Of a stretch of 39,197 nucleotides of DNA, positions 30,829-38,519 are shown piece after piece (position 1 is the stretch's first letter; each line of letters begins with the position of its first letter). Origin of the DNA: an uncultured Gammaproteobacteria bacterium (GTDB lineage Bacteria; Pseudomonadota; Gammaproteobacteria; SZUA-140); assembly GCA_945787155.1 (NCBI GenBank), contig CALZHD010000008.1:1-39197 (forward strand), given 5' to 3'. The translations under genes were made by a program, and so were the position numbers. Below the pieces are notes generated by a model. That model worked only from the letters and a program-made list of their open reading frames with translations, did not search any database and had not been told where the DNA came from.

Positions 30829-31557
30829 CTAGTCGACATACGGACCGTACTGAATAATCGGTTCACCATGCGGAGTGCCATAGGCGAGCATCACACGACT
30901 CTGATGCTCACTACCACTCAGCGCAATCTCATGCTCACTCTCAAAAAAGGCACTCTCTCCACTACGGTAGGATTGCTGATTGATCATCACCTCACCATCG
31001 GCGACATAGACAAAGCCTCGCATGCCATCGGCGATCGGTTCAATATGCGAAGCACTGTCATTAAGCTCGATGTCGAGATAGCGGATCGGCGTCATAATTT
31101 TCAGTGGCGATTCATCACCCACCAACACCTTGATACGTCCACCATCGATTTCTATCACAGGAAACTCGCCGTCATCGACCTGTTGATAGCCAGGATCAAC
31201 CTGTTTAAGGCGTCCAGGCAGATTGATCCAGAACTGGATGCCACGTGTCGCTGATGCCTCGTTCGGCATCTCAGAATGAACAATGCCGCGTCCAGCGGTA
31301 AAGCGCTGCGTACCGCCTGCCGTTACCGTTGAACTGTTACCGAGATTATCGGTGTGCTTAATTGAACCGCTGTAGAGATAGGTGATCGCCTCGAAGCCAC
31401 GGTGTGGGTGGTCGGGAAAGCCGTGCCCTGGCGTAATGGTAAAGTCATCCCATAATACAAATGGATCGTAGTTGCGAAATCCGGCGATCGGCATCAGGCG
31501 CCTGACATTGACACCACTGCCTTCCTGCATCTCGCTTGCCGCGTGTCTTTTAATCAT
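30829..31557 (-). CDS. Pirin family protein (YhhW-like bicupin)
   Basis: This 242-residue bicupin shows the pirin metal-binding motif in the N-terminal cupin (FPDHPHRGFEAITYLYSG and GRGIVHSEMP: three His and one Glu). The C-terminal cupin is degenerate. Bacterial pirins such as YhhW are quercetinase-like, and others modulate central metabolism. It is the last gene of a minus-strand run (DoxX, hydroquinone reductase, CDGSH, pirin) opposite a LysR gene, the usual company of pirins in proteobacterial quinone or electrophile stress loci. A 14-bp inverted repeat lies in the 135-base gap to the CDGSH gene. Confidence 0.9.
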   Translation of the reverse strand: MIKRHAASEMQEGSGVNVRRLMPIAGFRNYDPFVLWDDFTITPGHGFPDHPHRGFEAITYLYSGSIKHTDNLGNSSTVTAGGTQRFTAGRGIVHSEMPNEASATRGIQFWINLPGRLKQVDPGYQQVDDGEFPVIEIDGGRIKVLVGDESPLKIMTPIRYLDIELNDSASHIEPIADGMRGFVYVADGEVMINQQSYRSGESAFFESEHEIALSGSEHQSRVMLAYGTPHGEPIIQYGPYVD

Positions 31558-31610
31558 CGCTTCCTCCTTTTATGATGCCTTAAAGAACATCGCCGATCAT
31601 TAGTGAATAA

Positions 31611-31663
31611 GTCATTACGCACAGCAACGCGACCTGTTGGCCCGCTTCCCTGTGCGTAATGAC
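31611..31663. repeat. Perfect 14-bp inverted repeat (stem-loop)
   Basis: GTCATTACGCACAG at 31611-31624 and its exact inverse at 31650-31663 enclose a 25-base loop. It lies between the CDGSH and pirin genes. As RNA it would fold into a strong 14-bp stem, with a minor CAAC/GTTG stem possible inside the loop. No T-run follows on either strand, so it is more likely an mRNA processing or stability element, attenuator or repeat remnant than a standard terminator. Confidence 0.7.
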
Positions 31664-31692
31664 CACCCTCAGTAATCTGTTTTGCCCACCCC

Positions 31693-31932
31693 CTAATTTT
31701 GGTTATGACTGCCGTCACAAAACGGCTTGTTACCCGTCCGCCCACAGCCACAGACGTAAATAGCTTCATCTGTCTTCGCCGTATATGCCAGCGGCTGTGC
31801 CGGGGGATGCTCTTTGTGTGAGCCGTCGCAAAATGGCGGATTATTGCTAAAACCACATTGGCAGATATAGGTCGCCTCATCATCTTTTTTGACATCGACC
31901 TGATAGGGTGATCCTTTGTCATACATGCTCAT
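31693..31932 (-). CDS. Double CDGSH iron-sulfur protein
   Basis: A 79-residue protein with two tandem CDGSH motifs: CQCGFSNNPPFCDGSH and CGCGRTGNKPFCDGSH. Each provides three Cys and one His for a [2Fe-2S] cluster of the mitoNEET type. There is no membrane anchor, so it is a soluble redox or cluster-transfer protein. It starts 17 bases after the hydroquinone reductase gene. The close spacing and shared direction support co-transcription. Confidence 0.92.
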   Translation of the reverse strand: MSMYDKGSPYQVDVKKDDEATYICQCGFSNNPPFCDGSHKEHPPAQPLAYTAKTDEAIYVCGCGRTGNKPFCDGSHNQN

Positions 31933-31949
31933 CGCTATTCTCCTTCTTT

Positions 31950-32930
31950 TTAGTTAAAACGATCCCGATCGTGCGGTGTGTTTAACACCAGTGCTGGCCC
32001 CTTCGGTACAATCCGTGTCGGATTAATCGTATCGTGACTGAAATAGTAGTGCTGTTTAATATGCGTCATATTCACCGTTTCAGTAATGCCGGGTACCTGG
32101 TACAGCTCTCTAAGATAATTACTAAGATTCGGATAATCTGCAATACGCTGACGGTTACATTTGAAGTGACCGACATAGACCGCATCAAAACGTAACAGCG
32201 TCGTGAACAGTCGCCAGTCCGTCTCGGTAATCTGAGTGCCCACCAGATAACGCTGTCCGCTGAGTCGCTGTTCAATTTCATCAAGCGCATTAAACAATCG
32301 GTCAAAGGCCTTGTCAAAGGCATGCTGTGTGGTAGCGAAGCCACAGCGGTAGACACCGTTATTTATATTTTTATAAACAAACGCATTGATCTGATCAATC
32401 TCATCACATAAAGGCTCAGGATAGTAATCATCCTTGATGCCAGTGTATGCATTGAACGCACTGTTGAACATACGAATAATCTCTGATGATTCGTTGTTCA
32501 CAATCGTCTGCCGCTGTTTGTCCCACAACACCGGCACCGTCACCCGTCCGCTATAATCACCCTTCGTCTGACGGTAAAGCTGATAGAGATAATCATGGCC
32601 ATTCACCTCATCCAGCGTACTATCAAAATTACCGCTAAAGGCCCAGCCATGTGCCAGCATATGTGGGTCGACCACCGAAACACTAATCACCTCTTCCAAC
32701 CGTTTCAGCTTGCGAAAGATCAGGGTACGGTGTGCCCATGGACAGGCGAGTGAGACATAGAGGTGATAACGTCCGGCCTCTGCATTAAAATCTGCCTCAC
32801 CCGTTGGCCCCGCGCTACCATCGACCGTCACCCAGTTGCGGAATTGCGCTTCATTGCGGATGTAGGCACCACCACTCTTCGTGGTGTCGTACCACTGATC
32901 CTGCCATTCGCCTTCAACCAGTAACCCCAT
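31950..32930 (-). CDS. yqjG: Glutathionyl-hydroquinone reductase (YqjG/Xi-class GST)
   Basis: This 326-residue Xi-class glutathione transferase reduces glutathionyl-hydroquinones. The catalytic cysteine lies in SLACPWAHRTLIFRKL, the family hallmark. The C-terminal helical domain includes YLVGTQITETDWRLFTTLLRFDAVYVGHFKCN, with the conserved Tyr residues. E. coli YqjG is 328 residues. It is in line with DoxX, CDGSH and pirin genes opposite a LysR gene, which fits quinone detoxification. Confidence 0.94.
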   Translation of the reverse strand: MGLLVEGEWQDQWYDTTKSGGAYIRNEAQFRNWVTVDGSAGPTGEADFNAEAGRYHLYVSLACPWAHRTLIFRKLKRLEEVISVSVVDPHMLAHGWAFSGNFDSTLDEVNGHDYLYQLYRQTKGDYSGRVTVPVLWDKQRQTIVNNESSEIIRMFNSAFNAYTGIKDDYYPEPLCDEIDQINAFVYKNINNGVYRCGFATTQHAFDKAFDRLFNALDEIEQRLSGQRYLVGTQITETDWRLFTTLLRFDAVYVGHFKCNRQRIADYPNLSNYLRELYQVPGITETVNMTHIKQHYYFSHDTINPTRIVPKGPALVLNTPHDRDRFN

Positions 32931-33047
32931 TATCTGCTCCTTGCCTTTCTACCGCTATTATCCAGATCGACTACGTCTTCTAAATAGAAACCGCCGCCCT
33001 GAATATGATAGTTGCCATCTAATCAGGACAGGCGGGTGAGTAAAAGG

Positions 33048-33461
33048 CTACGCCATTGCCGCCTTACTCGGCACAGCGCTGCGCTGCCGTGCAATTTTTG
33101 CGTCAAGACTCCATGCCCCTGCGCCCAATGCTGCCACATAAAGCAGACCACCGGCCATCGCAAAGTTTTTCATGAACATGATCGACTGCATCTGGTCGGC
33201 AAAGTCGGCGTGAAAGATCACCGCCGATGCGATGCTGAAACCGGCCAGGGCCAGTGCTGCAAGCCGCGCCTGAAAACCAAGTATCAATGCCAGTCCGCCG
33301 CCTATCTCGAGCGCGATGACCGCAGGCAACATCATGCCGGGTACCCCCATCGCCTCCATCCACCCCTGCGTTGCGGCATAGCCGCCGATCTTGTTAATTC
33401 CAGCCAGCAGAAAGATGTGGCCAAGTAAAATACGTCCGAGTAATGTCGCTGCTTTTTCCAT
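33048..33461 (-). CDS. DoxX family membrane protein
   Basis: A 137-residue protein with four hydrophobic segments and the DoxX signature near the N-terminus (LLGRILLGHIFLLAGINKIGGY) and in the second helix (PAVIALEIGGGLALILGFQARLAALALAGF). DoxX-family proteins are often encoded beside pirins and glutathione transferases and are linked to redox or thiol stress, with no agreed biochemical activity. It is the first gene of the minus-strand run and is divergent from the LysR gene with a 135-base gap. Confidence 0.9.
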   Translation of the reverse strand: MEKAATLLGRILLGHIFLLAGINKIGGYAATQGWMEAMGVPGMMLPAVIALEIGGGLALILGFQARLAALALAGFSIASAVIFHADFADQMQSIMFMKNFAMAGGLLYVAALGAGAWSLDAKIARQRSAVPSKAAMA

Positions 33462-33550
33462 GATATTGCTCCTTTTGTGACTGCTCTGTGCTGTTAATCA
33501 TTATCGCTGTTCGACAAAGGCCATTATCCACCCATATATTCGATTAAAAA

Positions 33551-33592
33551 GCGCAAATATTTGCGCATAATCATCGAATTATTAGATAATTC
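33551..33592. promoter_or_regulatory. Two palindromes before the LysR gene (candidate operators)
   Basis: GCGCAAATATTTGCGC (33551-33566) is a perfect 16-base palindrome. GAATTAT-TAG-ATAATTC (33576-33592) is a perfect 7-bp inverted repeat with a 3-base spacer. Both lie within 46 bases upstream of the LysR start, in the divergent gap to the DoxX gene. They are the likely operator sites for autoregulation and for the divergent operon. Binding is inferred. Confidence 0.55.
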
Positions 33593-33596
33593 AACC

Positions 33597-34487
33597 ATGA
33601 ACCCAATACGTGTCACCCTTGAACAATGGCGTACGTTACAGGCGGTGATTGACCATGGCGGTTATGCCCAGGCAGCCGAAAAATTGCACCGCAGTCAGTC
33701 ATCGCTCAGCTATACCGTTGCCAAACTGCAGCAGCAGCTTGGCATGCCGCTGTTACGCATCGAAGGGCGCAAGGCGGTGTTAACCTCGGCCGGTGAGGTG
33801 CTACTACAACGCTCCCGTCAACTGGTGCAGGATGCCGCCGAACTTGAAGCGGTCGCGCACAACCTTGATCAGGGGTGGGAGCCGGAAATCCGCGTCGTGG
33901 TTGATGCCGCCTTTCCCAGTAGTTGCCTGATGGCGGCACTAAAGCAGTTTGTACCCCTCAGCCGCGGCACTCGAGTACAGCTCGATGAAGTGGTGCTCTC
34001 CGGTGCCGATGAGGCACTCCTTAACAGGAATGCAGACCTCGTCATCGGCGGCAATGTACCGTCAGGATTTCTCGGCGACCAGTTGATCGAGGTCGAATTC
34101 ATTGCCGTCGCGCACCGTGACCATCCGTTGCACCAGCTGCAACGCCGTCTCCATTCCGATGACCTGCGACGCGAGATTCAGGTCGTGATCCGCGACTCCG
34201 GTATCGAAATAAAACGCGATGTTGGCTGGCTCGGCTCGGCATACCGCTGGACCGTCACCAGTCTCGACAAGGCCGCCGACGCACTGGTCGGAGGCCTCGG
34301 TTTTGGCTGGCTGCCACTGCATCTGGTCGAAAAACAGATTGAAGCAGGGGTGTTGATTCCGTTACCGTTGCGCGCAGGGCAGCGCAGAAAGGTACACCTG
34401 TTTATGATCTTCGGCCAGCCTGAGCGAGCGGGGCCCGCAACGCAAAAGCTCGCGACCATCCTGCGCGAGAATTGCCGTAACAGATAA
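33597..34487 (+). CDS. LysR-family transcriptional regulator
   Basis: A 296-residue regulator with an N-terminal winged helix-turn-helix (VTLEQWRTLQAVIDHGGYAQAAEKLHRSQSSLSYTVAKLQQQLG) and a periplasmic-binding-like effector domain (from about residue 90). ATG 33597 is used rather than the in-frame TTG 33561, as it fits the normal LysR N-terminus and leaves the upstream palindromes non-coding. It is divergent from the DoxX, hydroquinone reductase, CDGSH and pirin genes and probably controls them. The effector is unknown; a quinone or electrophile is plausible. Confidence 0.9.
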   Translation: MNPIRVTLEQWRTLQAVIDHGGYAQAAEKLHRSQSSLSYTVAKLQQQLGMPLLRIEGRKAVLTSAGEVLLQRSRQLVQDAAELEAVAHNLDQGWEPEIRVVVDAAFPSSCLMAALKQFVPLSRGTRVQLDEVVLSGADEALLNRNADLVIGGNVPSGFLGDQLIEVEFIAVAHRDHPLHQLQRRLHSDDLRREIQVVIRDSGIEIKRDVGWLGSAYRWTVTSLDKAADALVGGLGFGWLPLHLVEKQIEAGVLIPLPLRAGQRRKVHLFMIFGQPERAGPATQKLATILRENCRNR

Positions 34488-34515
34488 TTTTTTCTTAACA
34501 TTGAGAGCGTGATTA

Positions 34516-34830
34516 ATGAGTAATTTCGAAAATGTAACCGTCGACAAAAAAGCCAACGTCTACTTTGATGGCGGCGTCACCAGCCGTACCCTCCATTTCG
34601 CCAACGGCGAGATCAAGACGCTCGGTATGATGCAGCCCGGCGACTATGAATTTAACACCGATAAAAAAGAGTTAATAGAAATTCAGTTAGGTGAAGTTGA
34701 GGTACTGCTACCAGCGCAAGACCAATGGCACCGTTTTTCTGCCGGTGAATCTTTTGAAGTGGCGGCCAATGCATCCTTCAAAATCAAGGCACTGAGCCTG
34801 ACCGATTACTGCTGTTCTTTTATTGACTAA
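34516..34830 (+). CDS. ppnP: Pyrimidine/purine nucleoside phosphorylase PpnP (DUF1255)
   Basis: A 104-residue small cupin, close to the 94-residue E. coli PpnP, which phosphorolyses several nucleosides. Signature segments are NVYFDGGVTSRTLHF, KTLGMMQPGDYEF and WHRFSAGESFEVAANASFKIK. It starts 28 bases after the LysR gene on the same strand, and a strong hairpin follows its end. The catalytic role is from the family. Confidence 0.92.
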   Translation: MSNFENVTVDKKANVYFDGGVTSRTLHFANGEIKTLGMMQPGDYEFNTDKKELIEIQLGEVEVLLPAQDQWHRFSAGESFEVAANASFKIKALSLTDYCCSFID

Positions 34831-34872
34831 CCTGGTATTGATTAACTGGGTATCGATTAAACTAGATATCTA

Positions 34873-34900
34873 GCGGGACGAATCGTAACCTTCGTCCCGC
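34873..34900 (+). terminator. Strong hairpin after ppnP
   Basis: GCGGGACGAA and TTCGTCCCGC form a perfect 10-bp stem with an 8-base loop, 42 bases after the ppnP stop. The following bases (CGCTTCTTAG) give only a weak T-run. It is the best terminator candidate of the LysR-ppnP unit. The palindrome CTAGATATCTAG (34862-34873) abuts it. Confidence 0.55.
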
Positions 34901-34906
34901 CGCTTC

Positions 34907-35072
34907 TTAGGGATCCTCTGATTAAGTCTGAGCAAAAAAGATTGAGGTTCAAAATGTCCAAATTCGAGGCGCGAATCGCACGTAATAGTGAGCTATTGCG
35001 AAGATTTGCAACGAAGAAGTTGGATATTTTGGACTCAAGATTATTGTTCATGACTTAATCAGAGGCTCCCTA
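34907..35072. mobile_element. MITE-like element with 19-bp terminal inverted repeats
   Basis: The element is bounded by GGGATCCTCTGATTAAGTC (34910-34928) and, facing it, the inverse of GGGAGCCTCTGATTAAGTC (35052-35070), 18 of 19 identical. The interior is also imperfectly self-complementary (ATTGAGGTTCAAAATGTCC against the inverse of the right side, plus a central AATAG/CTATT), so the 161-base unit can fold into one long hairpin. A TA pair flanks each end (…TTA and TAG…), as for Tc1/mariner/IS630-type targets, although a YTAR reading is also possible. No transposase is encoded. The right flank coincides with the stop codon of the diheme cytochrome gene. Confidence 0.72.
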
Positions 35073-35585
35073 GTCTTCCCATTTCCCATAACCGGGAATA
35101 TCGATGCCACGCTCACCGTATATTCCTTTTTCTGCCGTACGATGGCACGCATCACAATTACTCAGGCTACGAACTTTTTCATGCTTAAGCGCACCCTTCG
35201 GCACTTCACGATGCTCTTTTACGAAATAGGGAATCTTCGAGATTCGCAGTGGCGTATCTCGACTACTAATTGAACGCATCAATTTTTTTGAACGCTTGTG
35301 ACTAGAGTGGTCGCCAGCATTACTGATGAGATAGGTTTCAAGCTTTAAACGATCTGCCTCCTCCAGTTCTGAATTTTCACCAAAGTGATCTTCCAGGCCA
35401 GCCATCACCTTGCTCCATGATCGCTCCGGCAATAAGCCAGGCTGATAAGCAAAGTGGCATGTACCACACTCCTCCATATAACGTTCATTATTGACTGGCG
35501 CAACACCCGGCGCGGCATGCGTAACAATACTCCCTGTCAGCAGTAATGCACCCACTATCATTTGACCCATTAATCTTTCTTTCAC
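35070..35585 (-). CDS. Diheme cytochrome c (DHC-type)
   Basis: A 171-residue exported cytochrome: signal peptide (residues 1-24), haem sites CGTCH (40-44) and CDACH (144-148). The layout (HFAYQPGLLPERSWSKVMAGLEDHFGENSEL between the haems) matches the DHC family (PF09626). In Rhodobacter DHC donates electrons to SHP. The GTG start has GGAGG six bases upstream. It is the last gene of a cytochrome operon. Its TAG stop lies exactly at the edge of the MITE-like element, so the natural C-terminus may have been changed by that insertion. Confidence 0.88.
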   Translation of the reverse strand: MKERLMGQMIVGALLLTGSIVTHAAPGVAPVNNERYMEECGTCHFAYQPGLLPERSWSKVMAGLEDHFGENSELEEADRLKLETYLISNAGDHSSHKRSKKLMRSISSRDTPLRISKIPYFVKEHREVPKGALKHEKVRSLSNCDACHRTAEKGIYGERGIDIPGYGKWED

Positions 35586-35641
35586 ACCACACCTCCAGCT
35601 ATCGGGCAGTTGCCCCTTCTATTTACGAGCAATCAACAGCA

Positions 35642-36049
35642 CTACTGCCCTTTTAAATACTCTAAAAAATCACCTTTCTCCTGCGCACTACACTCACGCC
35701 CAACCGTCCACTTACAATTTCGCTTCAACCACTTCTTCATAAACTTTACCTCAGTCAATCTTTCGCTATTGACTGAACGCGCCAGCGGTTCAATAACCTT
35801 TCCGGTACGAGCATGTTTTCCGCTTCTGGTAAGGTCTTTACCATGACAGGTCTGACAACTACGCTGCTTACCACTTTTTTCATCTAGATATTCTTTCTGC
35901 CACATCGTCTCACCCGCAGCGGCACTAAATGGTCCGGCACCCTGAACCTGGTAATCAGACTGTAGTGACTCAACGCTTCCAGCATTTGCTGACAGATTAA
36001 TGATCAATCCACACACCACTGTCGTCATCATTAAAAAAAATTTCTTCAT
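35642..36049 (-). CDS. SHP-type monohaem cytochrome (DUF1924)
   Basis: A 135-residue periplasmic haem protein of the SHP type. It has a signal peptide (about residues 1-23), haem site CQTCH (65-69), and the SHP core PLARSVNSERLTEVKFMKKWLKRNCKWTVGREC. In Rhodobacter SHP an asparagine serves as the sixth haem ligand and a disulfide lies beside it. The corresponding Asn111, Cys112 and Cys120 are present here. SHP binds oxygen or nitric oxide after losing that ligand. ATG 36049 with GGAG six bases upstream is preferred over an upstream in-frame ATG. It lies between the cytochrome b fusion and the DHC gene. Confidence 0.85.
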   Translation of the reverse strand: MKKFFLMMTTVVCGLIINLSANAGSVESLQSDYQVQGAGPFSAAAGETMWQKEYLDEKSGKQRSCQTCHGKDLTRSGKHARTGKVIEPLARSVNSERLTEVKFMKKWLKRNCKWTVGRECSAQEKGDFLEYLKGQ

Positions 36050-36082
36050 ACCAATCTCCATACAATCCATCACCGTTATTAA

Positions 36083-37195
36083 TTATTTGGGAATTCTCAT
36101 CGCTGAATCCTGAAAGGTGCTCAGCTCAGCATCATAGTGACATGCACCACAGTTAGTCTTACTCTGGATCTTTTCTCGCTGCCAGGTCTCATCAGCAATA
36201 TCACTGTGCTTATCTTTCCAGTACACAAGCGCGGTAATTTGCAACGGCGTTTCACTTTTTTTAACTGTGCGGTCTATTTTCCACGCCGCCTCTGTTTTTT
36301 TCTCTTCTGCTGAATTCATTAATGCGTAGTTGGTCAGCTCATTAAATGTTGCTTCATCCAGCATCAGGTCTTCCTGAAAATGATCTGCCTGCTGCTCAAA
36401 AAGACGCTGCCACGAACGTGCAGGTAATAGATTCGGATGAAATGCCAGGTGGCATGCGCCACACTCTTCATTCCACAACTCATTCATTGCCAGCACCGGT
36501 CCTTTAAATGGCTGGTATGGTTGAGCTTCTGTTGCGCTTATATACCCGTTTAATGAGACAGCACTCCATGTGAGAAATGACACAGTTAAAACACTGGCAA
36601 CTAAGCGATGTGATGTTACATTGGCAGATTCACCACTGACCCACTTGGTACCACGAAACATTGAACCGATGAGGTTTTCACGATGCAACAGACTTTCAAC
36701 GATGATCCCTGTCACATGTACCGCAACCAGTCCTACCATCGTCCATGCGATAAGCTCATGCAGCGTGCGAAAAAGGGCGCTTTGATCAAAACTGATCTTC
36801 CCAGCAAGTAGCCCTTGCTGCTCTTCGCCGCCAAGCACAATCACACCCGATACTGACAACAGTAAACCAAACGTAATCAATACAAAGATCGCCCACGCAC
36901 CCGCGGGGTTATGTCCAATGTAATGCTTAATCCCACTGCCCAGCAGTGAACGGAGGTATGCCAACACCTCTTTTGGTGCGTAGCTAAATTCACGGAAGCG
37001 CGCATAGTGGCTTCCCACTACACCCCATACCAGGCGAAACATCAGCAGGCCAAAAAAGGTATACCCAGCAATGGTATGAAGACCGAGGTGGCGACTATCT
37101 TTATATGTTGCCCATGCCAGCGCAAATGCCAGTACCAACACCCAATGAAATAGACGCGTTGGCAGATCCCACACCATCGTTTTCTTCAGTTGCAT
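36083..37195 (-). CDS. Cytochrome b561 fused to a diheme cytochrome c domain
   Basis: The first 200 residues are a four-helix cytochrome b561 of the hydrogenase type (VWDLPTRLFHWVLVLAFALAW, HTIAGYTFFGLLMFR, RTLHELIAWTMVGLVAVHVTG, with conserved His ligands). After one further helix comes a periplasmic DHC-like domain with haem sites CGACH (245-249) and CGACH (349-353). The polypeptide thus carries quinol-side b haems and two c haems. ATG 37195 has GGGAG eight bases upstream and is preferred over GTG 37210. It is the first gene of the operon with SHP and DHC. It would pass electrons from quinol to the periplasmic haem proteins. Confidence 0.88.
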   Translation of the reverse strand: MQLKKTMVWDLPTRLFHWVLVLAFALAWATYKDSRHLGLHTIAGYTFFGLLMFRLVWGVVGSHYARFREFSYAPKEVLAYLRSLLGSGIKHYIGHNPAGAWAIFVLITFGLLLSVSGVIVLGGEEQQGLLAGKISFDQSALFRTLHELIAWTMVGLVAVHVTGIIVESLLHRENLIGSMFRGTKWVSGESANVTSHRLVASVLTVSFLTWSAVSLNGYISATEAQPYQPFKGPVLAMNELWNEECGACHLAFHPNLLPARSWQRLFEQQADHFQEDLMLDEATFNELTNYALMNSAEEKKTEAAWKIDRTVKKSETPLQITALVYWKDKHSDIADETWQREKIQSKTNCGACHYDAELSTFQDSAMRIPK

Positions 37196-37276
37196 TATCG
37201 CGGCTCCCACAGAACGGTTATCTGATCCTGTGGTTCACTTTAAATGAGCAAGATGAAATGGAACTGAAAATAGCTA

Positions 37277-37302
37277 GCCGACTGCCGTTTTTTCGGCTCG
37301 GC
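37277..37302 (-). terminator. Hairpin downstream of the PilZ gene
   Basis: GCCGA and TCGGC arms with an inner GCCG-TTTTTT-CGGC stem can pair across 26 bases between the PilZ gene and the cytochrome b gene, both on the minus strand. A weak T-rich tail follows on the minus strand. It may terminate the PilZ transcript; the call is tentative. Confidence 0.35.
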
Positions 37303-37307
37303 CATAT

Positions 37308-37327
37308 TTAAGGAAGCTCTGATTAAT
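37308..37327 (+). repeat. Dispersed repeat end (GGAAGCTCTGATTAAT)
   Basis: This copy of the dispersed repeat lies 8 bases downstream (in transcription sense) of the PilZ stop codon. It has CT in place of the central CC of other copies. Confidence 0.55.
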
Positions 37328-37335
37328 TATTGCTG

Positions 37336-37989
37336 TTAGGCGCCGCCGAGACTCGCGGCTGATCGATGTTCCAGATAGCGTCCGATAAAATCACGCGCGA
37401 TGCCATCCACATCAATAAACTCAACTCCGTGATGATAGATTGATGCTTCGCCTTCACGCTGTGCAGAAACGTACCTCACCACACAGGGCAGGATAACCGC
37501 TTTTTCAAGATCGGCTGACAACGTCGGCATATCAATACTAAACCGTTCGCCTCGTGTCGCCAGTTTCACCGGTGCAATCAAACTCGCACCCCCGAAACTG
37601 ATGTTTTTCATCTCCACTGGAAGCTTGCTGCCTTCATCGTCCATCGCCAGCCGAATGACAGATTCTCTGACCGGCATGCGCACGGCACGCCGTGTCATCG
37701 TCGCCTCGATGCCACCGGGATATTCAAGATGCACATGCAGATAAGGTTCTGTCGAAATATGCGTCACCCGACTGCGGAACGCATATTGACTCACGCCGCC
37801 AAGATAACGGATCGTCACCTCTTCGCCCGGTGCCAGTGATAATCGTTTGTCACGCTCTAGTGGCGCCGAGATGATCACCCCTTCACCCACGCTATAACCC
37901 AACAATTCAACCAGATATCGCATTCCGTTACAGCTCTTCTCTAACTGTAGCCCGACACCTACCATCAGATTCAAATCACGATTTGTCAT
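37336..37989 (-). CDS. PilZ-domain protein, YcgR-like
   Basis: This 217-residue protein has an N-terminal YcgR-N-like domain (LMVGVGLQLEKSCNGMRYLVELLGYSVGEGVII) and a C-terminal PilZ domain with the c-di-GMP-binding motifs RRAVRMPVR and NISFGGAS. YcgR-type proteins bind c-di-GMP and brake flagellar motors. ATG 37989 has GAGGTG six bases upstream and is preferred over GTG 38031. It could act downstream of diguanylate cyclases such as the interrupted one at 9.2-10.3 kb, though that link is only functional inference. Confidence 0.86.
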   Translation of the reverse strand: MTNRDLNLMVGVGLQLEKSCNGMRYLVELLGYSVGEGVIISAPLERDKRLSLAPGEEVTIRYLGGVSQYAFRSRVTHISTEPYLHVHLEYPGGIEATMTRRAVRMPVRESVIRLAMDDEGSKLPVEMKNISFGGASLIAPVKLATRGERFSIDMPTLSADLEKAVILPCVVRYVSAQREGEASIYHHGVEFIDVDGIARDFIGRYLEHRSAASLGGA

Positions 37990-38519
37990 CACACGCACCT
38001 CGCCAGTTGAACTAATCACCCCTAAAAACACTACATGTTGTGTTTGTTTCTCTCACATAAACTATATATTGTTATTCATGACTTCAGCCAGAAGAGATAA
38101 AGCTTAAGGAGCCTGCGATTAAATATTAAGCATATGTTGTTACGGGCAATATGAAGCAATTCCCACATTTACCACTCCGGGCAGTGATGCGTTTGCTGAG
38201 CTGCCCTTAATTTACACAGTTGCAGGCTAAGCTGGTACATTCTGAAATTGTTATTTTTGAGTCGCTTAAACAAAGAGGATTGGGGGTTTGATCAATGCGG
38301 TGGTTGCTGATTGATTCATTGTTCTGTTTTTCTTTTCTCTGGAGCAGAGTCTGCATTCGTCCCGGGCTGTCATGGGCAATTAACGTTATGAATGTCTGCT
38401 ATGTCGTGCGGATGCAGTTGTTCGAAGCGAATCGTCGGGTTTCTGCCAAACCAAAATACCAATCAAACGTTCTCAGTATGTAACTTCATGATTGTTTTGG
38501 CATAACTCGATTTTACTAA
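37990..38519. other. Non-coding stretch with repeat copy, no recognised gene
   Basis: No convincing gene is seen in about 530 bases between the PilZ start and the RHS frame. The first 110 bases should hold the PilZ promoter. A dispersed-repeat copy lies at 38104-38124. A 62-codon plus-strand frame at 38295-38483 has no recognisable domain and an unlikely composition, so I do not call it. The rest resembles degraded or mobile-element-derived DNA next to the truncated RHS gene. Confidence 0.45.
38104..38124 (+). repeat. Dispersed repeat end (GGAGCCTGCGATTAAAT)
   Basis: This is a diverged copy (CTGCG in place of CTCTG) of the dispersed repeat. It lies 115 bases upstream of the PilZ start and at the edge of the unexplained stretch that leads into the truncated RHS gene. 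Confidence 0.5.

Noticed and set aside
34857-35051. 64-codon minus-strand frame in the MITE-like element
   Set aside because: It lies almost wholly within the palindromic element and has no domain. Its openness follows from the AT-rich repeat.
38295-38483. 62-codon frame before the RHS fragment
   Set aside because: There is no recognisable domain, the residue composition is odd, and there is no clear ribosome site. It is more likely chance in degraded DNA.
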